Source: Cupriavidus sp. YR651
GTDB lineage: Bacteria; Pseudomonadota; Gammaproteobacteria; Burkholderiales; Burkholderiaceae
Length of the DNA: 64,000 nucleotides
Assembly: GCF_900101625.1 (NCBI RefSeq)
Contig: NZ_FMYZ01000021.1
Span: 1 to 64,000, forward strand
Direction: 5' to 3'
Made by a program: the position numbers and the translations under genes. This document shows, piece by piece, positions 57,738 through 64,000 of this stretch. Positions within the stretch are counted from its first letter, which is position 1; the number at the start of each line of letters is the position of its first letter. The notes under the pieces were generated by a model. That model was not told the DNA's origin, did no database searches, and was given only the letters and a program-made list of their open reading frames with translations.

Positions 57738-58436
57738 ATGGAGACAGCCAACATGGATACGATTCAACTCACCGAAGCGTTGATTCGCGGACGCCAAAGC
57801 AAGCGCGGCTTCCTCGATCGGCCAGTGCCGATGGAGACCCTCAGGGAGATCCTGTCGGTGGCGAAGTACGCGCCGAGCTCAAGCAACACGCAGCCCTGGC
57901 GATGCTATGTGCTGACCGGTGAAGCGCGCGCGAAGATCGTCGATGCGGCGGTCGACGCGTATCGCGCGAGCCCGGAGACATTGGCGCCCGAGTACCCGTT
58001 CTTTCCGAAGGAGCTGCCGGCGCCGTATTCGTCCCGCTTCAATACGTTCCGTGGGATGCTCGGCGATGCGCAGGGCGTGGCCAGGAGCGATATCGTCGGC
58101 CGCAGGCGCGACGTGGAACGTCAGTTCCGGTTCTTCGATGCGCCAGTGGGACTCATCTTCACGATGGACCGGCGCCTGGAATGGGCCAGCTTCCTCTGCT
58201 ACGGCTGCTTTCTGCAGAACATCATGCTCGCTGCGCGCGCCGGCGGGCTGGATACCTGTCCGCAGCAAATCTGGTCGCTGCAATCGGAAGTGCTCCGTGC
58301 CGGCCTCGGCATTCCGGAAGGAGAGATGGTGGTGGCCGGCATGTCGCTCGGTTACGCCGACAACAGCATGCCGGAGAACAACATGGCGCTGCACAAGCTG
58401 GAACTCGATGAGTTCGTCTCGTTCGTCGACCACTAG
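57738..58436 (+). CDS. Nitroreductase family FMN enzyme
   Basis: This 232-residue enzyme opens with LIRGRQSKRGFLDRPVPMETLREILSVAKYAPSSSNTQPWRCYVL, the classic FMN-phosphate and dimer segment. MLAARAGGLDTCPQQIWS and GIPEGEMVVAGMSLGYAD close the fold. Members reduce nitroaromatics, quinones or flavins with NAD(P)H. ATG 57738 has a GGAGAC upstream; an in-frame ATG at 57753 is a close alternative. It diverges from the maleylacetate reductase-like operon and is followed by a LysR gene, suggesting the three are one locus. Confidence 0.88.
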   Translation: METANMDTIQLTEALIRGRQSKRGFLDRPVPMETLREILSVAKYAPSSSNTQPWRCYVLTGEARAKIVDAAVDAYRASPETLAPEYPFFPKELPAPYSSRFNTFRGMLGDAQGVARSDIVGRRRDVERQFRFFDAPVGLIFTMDRRLEWASFLCYGCFLQNIMLAARAGGLDTCPQQIWSLQSEVLRAGLGIPEGEMVVAGMSLGYADNSMPENNMALHKLELDEFVSFVDH

Positions 58437-58544
58437 AGCACAGAACCGGCGCACCATGCGACGCCGGCCGGCGGCAAGCGGGAGTCCTCCATCCTCCATA
58501 ATGACGGTCACCGCGCGTGCGCGCGCTGACCGGATTCCCGCCTC

Positions 58545-59462
58545 ATGTACTCCCTCGATGATCTCAGGCTGTTCGTGCGTACCGCCGAGCTGGAAAACCT
58601 TTCCGCGGCGGCGCGCGAACTTGACCGCACGGCGGCCACCGCCAGCGCGGCGCTGATCCGTCTGGAGCAGCGCCTGAATGCCCGTCTGTTTGCCCGCACC
58701 ACGCGCCGCATGCGCCTGACTGAGGAGGGCCGCGTCTTTCTGGACGCCGCACGCAAGGCGCTGGCCGCGCTGGAGGAAGGGGAAGGGGCGCTGGCCGAGC
58801 AACGCGACGCCCTGGCTGGCCCGCTGCGCCTGACCGCGCCGTCCGATCTCGGGCGCACCTGGCTGCGCGGCTGGCTCGACGAATTCCTCGACATGCATCC
58901 GCAGGTCTCGCTGGAGTTGTCGATCGGCGATTCGATCACAGACCTGTATCGCAGCAACATCGATCTCGCCGTGCGCGTGGGCTGGCTGGAGGATTCCAGC
59001 CTGGTCCGTCGCCAGCTCACCACGTTGCGCCGCGTCGCCGTGGCGGCGCCGGCCTATCTGGCGCGCGCTGGCACGCCAACGCATCCGCAGGAACTGGCGT
59101 CGCATGACGTGGTGGTGTTGTCGCCGGGTGGGCAGCCGCGCAGCCGCTGGCCGTTCCGTTCGGGCGACGCGTGGCTGGAGGTGGAAGTGATCGGCCGGCG
59201 CAGCAGCGATGATGGCGGCATCGTCCGCGACTGGGCGCTGGCGGGCCATGGCGTGGCTTACAAGAGCTGGTTCGACGTGGCCGGGGACGTGGAGGCGGGC
59301 AGGCTGGTGCTGCTGTTTCCCGCGTGGTACCAGGAGCCGCCGATGCCACTGCAACTGGTGTTCCTGCAGAGCCGGTATCCGGCGCTACGGCAGCGCCGGC
59401 TGATCGAATTCCTGCAGGAGCGATTCGCCGCGTTCGACGCGCGCTTCCCGTTTCCCGCCTAG
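58545..59462 (+). CDS. LysR family regulator next to the nitroreductase
   Basis: This 305-residue regulator has helix-turn-helix LDDLRLFVRTAELENLSAAARELDRTAATASAALIRLEQRLNARLF and effector domain from about residue 90 (GPLRLTAPSDLGRTWLRGWLDEF), of the CrgA-like subgroup. It lies 108 bp after the nitroreductase on the same strand and probably controls that gene and the divergent operon; there is no direct evidence. Confidence 0.88.
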   Translation: MYSLDDLRLFVRTAELENLSAAARELDRTAATASAALIRLEQRLNARLFARTTRRMRLTEEGRVFLDAARKALAALEEGEGALAEQRDALAGPLRLTAPSDLGRTWLRGWLDEFLDMHPQVSLELSIGDSITDLYRSNIDLAVRVGWLEDSSLVRRQLTTLRRVAVAAPAYLARAGTPTHPQELASHDVVVLSPGGQPRSRWPFRSGDAWLEVEVIGRRSSDDGGIVRDWALAGHGVAYKSWFDVAGDVEAGRLVLLFPAWYQEPPMPLQLVFLQSRYPALRQRRLIEFLQERFAAFDARFPFPA

Positions 59463-59484
59463 GCGGCGTGGCCGCCCGGGGGAG

Positions 59485-62010
59485 TTAGCGGACGGGCGCG
59501 GGAGAGGTGTTGGGCGACGAAGTCGCGGCGCTGTCCGCCGGTTGCGCCGGTGGCGTCAACGTGGACGGTGGCGCCGGCACGGCGGGTGCGGCGGAGTTGG
59601 CCGAAGGGGCCGTTGAAGTCGAAGGCGCCGGCGCAAGCGTGGCGGGTGCGCCCGGTGCGGATGCGGTCACGGCTGGTGCGGGCTCGTGCCCGGCATCCGG
59701 CGTGGCTTCCGCCGTCTCGCCCGGATCAAGGGCCATGCTGTTGTCGGCGGTTGCCGACGATGCGCCCGCCGGCGGCATCGCGTCCGCCTCGGTTGCGGGC
59801 AACACCGGGCGGCGCGGGGAAGGGCGCGGTGAGGTGACGGCCTCTTCCTTCTTGCCGGAGGCAAAGAGCGACTGGTACCAGCCGCGAATCTGGGTGGTGA
59901 TGGCCGAGTACCACGTCTTTTCATCGGCCTCGGCAAAGCGTGCGCGGGCGTCGATCACGCGTGCGCGCAGCGAGCGCTGGAAGAAGTCGCCGACGATTGG
60001 CAGCGCGCTGTGCGCGCCCTGGCCCCAATAGTCGCTGCGCAGCGTCACGCGGCTGTCGTTGAAGCCGACCCACGCGCCGGCCACCAGTTGCGGATGCATC
60101 AGGATGAACCAGCCGTCGGCGTTGTCCTGCGTGGTGCCGGTCTTGCCCGCCACGTCGGCGCGGATGCCGTAGCGCGTGCGGATGGCGGTGCCCGTGCCGC
60201 GGTCGATGACGTCGCGCATCACGTCGACCAGCGTTTCGGTTGCCGTGGCCGAAAGCGCGCGTTCCGGAGACGACGGCCGGAACTGGGCCAGCACCTTGCC
60301 CTCGCGGTCCTCGATGCGCGTGACCATGGTCGGCGCGACATACTGGCCGCCGTTGGCGATCGTGCCGTAGGCGCTGACCATTTCCTTCAGCGTGACCGGG
60401 CTGGTGCCCAGCGCCAGCGACGGCACGGCATCGAGCCGGCTCTCGCGCACGCCCATCGCACGGGCCAGCCGCGCCACGCGCTCGGGTCCCACGGTCTGCA
60501 CCAGTTGTGCGGTGATGGTGTTCTTCGAATAGACCAGGCCATCGCGCAGGCTCATCGCGCGGCCTGTAGCCGGCGATTCGTCGGTGGGACGCCAGATCTC
60601 GCCGCCCGCCAGTTTCATCTCCACTGGCTGGTCGATCAGCGTCTCTTCCGGGCTTTCGCCCCGCGCAAACGCGGCGCCATAGACAAACGGCTTGAAGGTC
60701 GAGCCCGGCTGGCGGCGTGCCTGGGCCACATGGTCGAACGCATCGACCGTGAAGTCGCGGCTGCCGACCCACGCGCGGATTTCTCCGGTGGCGGGGTCGA
60801 TGGCCATGAAGCCCGCCTGCACGCGCGTCTTCTGCTGGCGCAGGGACTGCATGAACGCGTTGTTCGCCAGCAGGTGCTTGAGCGCATCGTCCTCGCTCTG
60901 GCCGCCCGCGACGGCGGCGCGGAATTCAGGCGATTCCCGCACGAAGGCCTGCACCAGCGCCCGACTTTCCGCCCAGCCCGCGCGCGGCGCCCATGCCGCG
61001 TTGGCGATGGATTGCAGCTGGTTCCCCTGGCGCGTCAGCGCCTGGTTGGCCAGGGCCTGCAGCCGGGAATCGATGGTCGTATGGACCACGAGCCCATCGG
61101 TGTAGAGGTTGTAGTCGTTGCGGTCCGCCCATGCGATCAGCCACTTGCGCAGCTGTTGTGCAAAGTGGGGCGCGGTGCCGGGGGCTTCGATCTGGCGTTC
61201 GAAGTCGATGCGCAGCGGCCGCATCTTCAGTGCGTCGAACCTGGCGGCGTCCAGCTTGCCGCGCTTGACCATCTGCGCCAGCACGATGTTGCGGCGCTCC
61301 AGCGCGCGCTCCGGGTTCAGCACCGGGTTGTAGTAGCTGTTGCCCTTGAGCATGCCGATCAGCGTGGCGGCTTCCAGCACGTCGAGCTTGTCGGCGGATT
61401 TGTCGAAGTACGTGCGCGCCGCCATCTCGATGCCGAACGCGTTGTACAGGAACGGCACGGTATTGAGGTACGTCTCCAGGATCTCGTCCTTGGAGTAGAG
61501 CGCCTCGATCTTGAACGCGGTGATGGCTTCCTTCAGCTTGCGCGTCATGGTGGGCGCCCGCCCGATGTCGTCGGGGTAGCGGTTGCGCGCGAGCTGTTGC
61601 GTGATGGTCGATCCGCCCTGGCGGTCGCCCGAGAACGTGTGCAGCGCCGCGGATGCCGTGCGGCGCCAGTCCAGGCCGTGATGCTGATAGAAGCGGTGAT
61701 CTTCCGTGGCGATCAGCGCGTTCACGACGTTCGGCGAGATCTCGGACAGCTTGACCCAGTCGCGGTTGGCCCAGCGGTAGACCGCCAGTTCCTTGCCGTC
61801 GGCGGACAGGACCTGTGCCGGCTGCTCGGACTTGGCCTTGCGGATGTCGCTGATGCCCGGCGTGAACGGCACCAGCAGCAGCACGTAGAGAGCAAACAGC
61901 GCCGGGAGGGCTGCCATCGCAATGAAGACGCCGCGTCGGGTGGGACGGCGCAGTCGCTGCAGTGGCGCAAGTCTGGGGGCGAGATATGTCTTGATCGAAT
62001 CCAGGCGCAT
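59485..62010 (-). CDS. Class A penicillin-binding protein (bifunctional PBP1A-like)
   Basis: This 841-residue peptidoglycan synthase has one N-terminal membrane helix (about 28-48). The glycosyltransferase domain contains ATEDHRFYQHHGLDWRR, GGSTITQQLARN and KLKEAITAFKIEALYSKDEILETYLN. The transpeptidase has nucleophile Ser437 in GSTFKPF, SKN in YSKNTITAQL and KTGTTQDN. The last 110 residues are an Ala/Pro/Ser/Thr low-complexity tail, probably disordered and periplasmic. ATG 62010 is chosen because it begins shortly before the membrane helix; the open frame upstream shows no family sequence. Confidence 0.92.
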   Translation of the reverse strand: MRLDSIKTYLAPRLAPLQRLRRPTRRGVFIAMAALPALFALYVLLLVPFTPGISDIRKAKSEQPAQVLSADGKELAVYRWANRDWVKLSEISPNVVNALIATEDHRFYQHHGLDWRRTASAALHTFSGDRQGGSTITQQLARNRYPDDIGRAPTMTRKLKEAITAFKIEALYSKDEILETYLNTVPFLYNAFGIEMAARTYFDKSADKLDVLEAATLIGMLKGNSYYNPVLNPERALERRNIVLAQMVKRGKLDAARFDALKMRPLRIDFERQIEAPGTAPHFAQQLRKWLIAWADRNDYNLYTDGLVVHTTIDSRLQALANQALTRQGNQLQSIANAAWAPRAGWAESRALVQAFVRESPEFRAAVAGGQSEDDALKHLLANNAFMQSLRQQKTRVQAGFMAIDPATGEIRAWVGSRDFTVDAFDHVAQARRQPGSTFKPFVYGAAFARGESPEETLIDQPVEMKLAGGEIWRPTDESPATGRAMSLRDGLVYSKNTITAQLVQTVGPERVARLARAMGVRESRLDAVPSLALGTSPVTLKEMVSAYGTIANGGQYVAPTMVTRIEDREGKVLAQFRPSSPERALSATATETLVDVMRDVIDRGTGTAIRTRYGIRADVAGKTGTTQDNADGWFILMHPQLVAGAWVGFNDSRVTLRSDYWGQGAHSALPIVGDFFQRSLRARVIDARARFAEADEKTWYSAITTQIRGWYQSLFASGKKEEAVTSPRPSPRRPVLPATEADAMPPAGASSATADNSMALDPGETAEATPDAGHEPAPAVTASAPGAPATLAPAPSTSTAPSANSAAPAVPAPPSTLTPPAQPADSAATSSPNTSPAPVR

Positions 62011-62317
62011 GACGCAGGCATGTCGAGCCTGCGGCACACGGCCAGGCTGACAAATGCCATTCACAGAAAAGTGTGCATCGTACCAAAACCCGGCTGGGGA
62101 AAACCCGCATTTCGTGCCCAATACGTACGGGTATCCCCCGATGGTGGGGGGTGGTTGAGGCCGCAACGACACATGGGTTTCACATTCAGTTGTAACAATC
62201 CGGGTCGCCCCCCAAAGGTCGCCGACTGACGTCGGATGCCGGCGCGCCACGTAGCGCGCCCGCCACGTCGTCGGGGCGGGGAAGCATCTCAATGTCTTAA
62301 CAAAACGAGAAACTACT
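62011..62317. promoter_or_regulatory. Divergent region between PBP and porin genes (307 bp)
   Basis: No gene is seen. It must hold the promoters of both flanking genes and a long porin leader. A CCCCC/GGGGG hairpin lies near 62134-62155. I cannot place the promoter elements with confidence. Confidence 0.4.
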
Positions 62318-63376
62318 GTGAAGAAAGCTCTATTTGCCCTGGCGGCTGCTACCTGCGCGATGTCTGGCGTGGCGTCGGCTCAATCCGCCTCCAACGTTAC
62401 GCTGTATGGCATCGTCGATGCCGGCGTGGAAGTGGCCACCCATGTGCCGGGCGGCAATGGGCAGACCGCCGTGCGCATGAACTCGGGCAACATGTCCGGT
62501 TCGCGCTGGGGCCTGCGCGGCGTGGAAGATCTCGGTGGCGGCCTGAAGGGCATCTTCACGCTGGAATCGGGCTTCGATATCGATACCGGCCTGTCGGGCC
62601 AGAGCAACCGCCTGTTCGGCCGCCAGTCCTACGTCGGCCTGCAGAACAACTGGGGTGCCCTGACGCTGGGCCGTCAGCAGAACGCGCTGTACGACCTGTT
62701 CGGCGCCTATGACCCGATGGCCGTCGGCCCGCGCTATTCGCTGAACAGCGTGGACTCGGGCTTCAACGGCCGCGCCGACAACGCCGTCAAGTACACCGGC
62801 AAGTTCGGTGGCCTGACCGCCACGGGCTTCTACAGCACCGGCCGCGACAACAACGGCGAAGTGCCGGGCGACTACAAGGCCGGCCGCAACTTCGGCCTGG
62901 GCGCGTCCTACGCCACCGGTGGCTTCTCGGTCGGCGCCGCGTATGACCAGTACCAGGGCGCCACGTCGGCCCTGTCCGACCGCGCCGTCAAGCGCGCCGC
63001 CATCGGTACGGCGTACGACTTCGGCGTGGCCAAGGTCTTCGCCGGCTACCGCTGGATGCGCGACGACGGCATCGCCAGCGTGGCCACCGCGGCCTCGCGC
63101 AACAACGTCTACTGGCTGGGCGGCCTGTACCGCGTGACGCCGGCCCTGTCGCTGACGGGCGCCGCGTACTACACGGACACCCACAACAGCGACGCGGATC
63201 CGTGGATGTTCGTGCTGTCGGCGGACTACTCGTTCTCCAAGCGCACCGACGCTTACCTGAACCTGGGCTACGTCCGCAACAAGGGCAACTCCAACCTGGG
63301 CCTGAGCGGCACGGGTACGGCCGTTGCCGGCGAGAACCAGGCCGGCGCCGTGATCGGCGTGCGTCACCGCTTCTGA
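62318..63376 (+). CDS. General trimeric porin (Burkholderiales Omp type)
   Basis: This 352-residue outer-membrane protein starts at GTG 62318. The signal peptide KKALFALAAATCAMSGVASA is cleaved before QS at residue 22. The mature protein begins with SNVTLYGIVDAGVEV and has SGSRWGLRGVEDLGGGLKGIFTLESGF and FGRQSYVGLQNNWGALTLGRQ, hallmarks of the OmpC-like porins of Burkholderia, Ralstonia and Cupriavidus. It ends in RHRF with the C-terminal Phe needed for BAM recognition. Codon bias is strong, as expected for an abundant protein. It lets small hydrophilic solutes cross the outer membrane. Confidence 0.93.
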   Translation: MKKALFALAAATCAMSGVASAQSASNVTLYGIVDAGVEVATHVPGGNGQTAVRMNSGNMSGSRWGLRGVEDLGGGLKGIFTLESGFDIDTGLSGQSNRLFGRQSYVGLQNNWGALTLGRQQNALYDLFGAYDPMAVGPRYSLNSVDSGFNGRADNAVKYTGKFGGLTATGFYSTGRDNNGEVPGDYKAGRNFGLGASYATGGFSVGAAYDQYQGATSALSDRAVKRAAIGTAYDFGVAKVFAGYRWMRDDGIASVATAASRNNVYWLGGLYRVTPALSLTGAAYYTDTHNSDADPWMFVLSADYSFSKRTDAYLNLGYVRNKGNSNLGLSGTGTAVAGENQAGAVIGVRHRF

Positions 63377-63435
63377 TACGGAAGCAGGCGACAGCCGGCA
63401 GGCGGGGCCTTTCCCTCCGTCCTGCCGGATAGCAC

Positions 63436-63470
63436 AACGCCCCTCACCCGGCTTGGCGGGGAGGGGCGTT
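63436..63470 (+). terminator. Terminator hairpin after the porin gene
   Basis: Perfect 10-bp stem AACGCCCCTC/GAGGGGCGTT (63436-63445, 63461-63470). A second stem CCGGCAGG/CCTGCCGG lies just upstream (63395-63402, 63421-63428). The T tract is weak. Confidence 0.6.
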
Positions 63471-63555
63471 CTGCATTCCGCGTTCTGCATCCGAGCTCTG
63501 CACCCCGGGGTTTGCGATCCGCGTTTCCGCGTTCCGGCAGGAAAGGACGCAGCGA

Positions 63556-63876
63556 TCAGCCTATCTGTTCGCGCGAGTGGGCGGCGTTGCCGTCCTCGGC
63601 GCGCAGCCGCTCCAGTGCCTTGGTCAGCAGCGCGCCTTCCTCGGCATCGGTGGTGGCGTGCAAGACCTGCACGGCGTCGTGCAGCTGGCGCTTGTCCTCC
63701 TCGTTGAGCTGATCGGCCTCTTCCATGGCCTCCAGTTCCCGGTTCACGCGTTTGCCAAGCTTGCGTACGAATTCAGGGTCCAGTTGCCCCTGACTGGCAC
63801 CATGTGCGATGTGATAGATCAGGGCCGTCAGGCCTTCCGGCGTGGTTTCGGTCACGGCGATGGGATGGCGTTTCAT
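63556..63876 (-). CDS. Small helical protein of unknown function
   Basis: This 106-residue soluble protein has ribosome binding site CGGAG before ATG 63876. The sequence is strongly helical and charged (VRKLGKRVNRELEAMEEADQLNEEDKRQLHDAVQVL), with no cysteine, signal or membrane segment. I do not recognise a characterised family. It faces the porin gene tail to tail and nothing nearby suggests a function. Confidence 0.7.
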   Translation of the reverse strand: MKRHPIAVTETTPEGLTALIYHIAHGASQGQLDPEFVRKLGKRVNRELEAMEEADQLNEEDKRQLHDAVQVLHATTDAEEGALLTKALERLRAEDGNAAHSREQIG

Positions 63877-64000
63877 GGCAACTCCGGGGAAAGGACGGTT
63901 TCATTCTAGTGACTGACGCGGTCAGAAGAAGGTGCAAATCGGGTCTGCCTGCGCGAAGTCAGTGGATGTGCGCGTGACGTGCGCCGCGTGTGCGCCTCTG

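Noticed and set aside
60010..62229. 739-codon open frame on the plus strand opposite the penicillin-binding protein
   Set aside because: It is the antisense shadow of a gene with complete class A PBP motifs; its Arg/Ala/Gly/His-rich sequence is typical of antisense frames in GC-rich DNA.
1..64000. Mobile element or genomic island boundaries
   Set aside because: No transposase, integrase, tRNA, inverted-repeat ends or target duplications were seen, and composition looks even throughout apart from short intergenic A+T-rich patches.

Overview
The window is about 64 kb of GC-rich chromosome from a Gram-negative betaproteobacterium, most likely Cupriavidus or a close Burkholderiales relative. The grounds are codon use, a GTG-initiated general porin of the Burkholderiales type, many LysR regulators and the overall gene repertoire; this is recognition from memory, not a database search. 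I see no rRNA, tRNA, phage, insertion sequence or CRISPR array. It reads as accessory chromosome dominated by transport, regulation and catabolism of organic acids and aromatic compounds.

Layout. 0-5.3 kb: end of an RND outer-membrane channel gene, small envelope proteins (one with a 26-residue tandem repeat), an ABM protein, phosphatidylserine synthase and a GlxA-type regulator. 5.4-13.3 kb: a lipoprotein acylase of the penicillin/AHL acylase family, a di-heme peroxidase, an autoregulated TetR repressor, a YbfB-type MFS carrier, a XenA-like ene-reductase and a VOC protein. 13.7-18.1 kb: a 55-residue membrane protein, an aldehyde dehydrogenase, and a LuxR response regulator with a hybrid sensor kinase. 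18.4-25.4 kb: peptidase E, then a six-gene operon read leftward (LacI regulator with a perfect operator, binding protein, two permeases, ATPase, phosphodiesterase). 25.6-30.5 kb: a four-gene YtcA-MdtN-MdtO-MdtP-like efflux operon bracketed by two short tandem-repeat arrays. 30.7-41.4 kb: an Asp-nucleophile lipoprotein hydrolase, a tannase/feruloyl esterase with LysR, a MarR repressor sharing operators with a crotonase gene, an orphan PTS EIIA, LysR plus DMT exporter, and an SDR. 41.7-45.7 kb: a DUF1800/DUF1501 pair and an EAL phosphodiesterase.

45.7-59.5 kb is the most unusual part. A LysR gene diverges from a LinE/PcpA-like hydroquinone dioxygenase and a WrbA quinone reductase. A formylglycine-generating enzyme, a signal-less arylsulfatase, a BASS carrier and a DUF202 protein follow. 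Converging on these is a leftward operon of a maleylacetate-reductase-like Fe-alcohol dehydrogenase, an amidase, a divergent tryptophan-2,3-dioxygenase-superfamily protein that lacks the usual distal histidine, and a LinD-like glutathione-dependent dehalogenase homologue. A nitroreductase and another LysR diverge from it. Together they suggest an uncharacterised route that desulfates, reduces or dehalogenates and cleaves an aromatic or indole-type substrate; the substrate is not known.

59.5-64 kb: a class A penicillin-binding protein, the major porin and a small helical protein.
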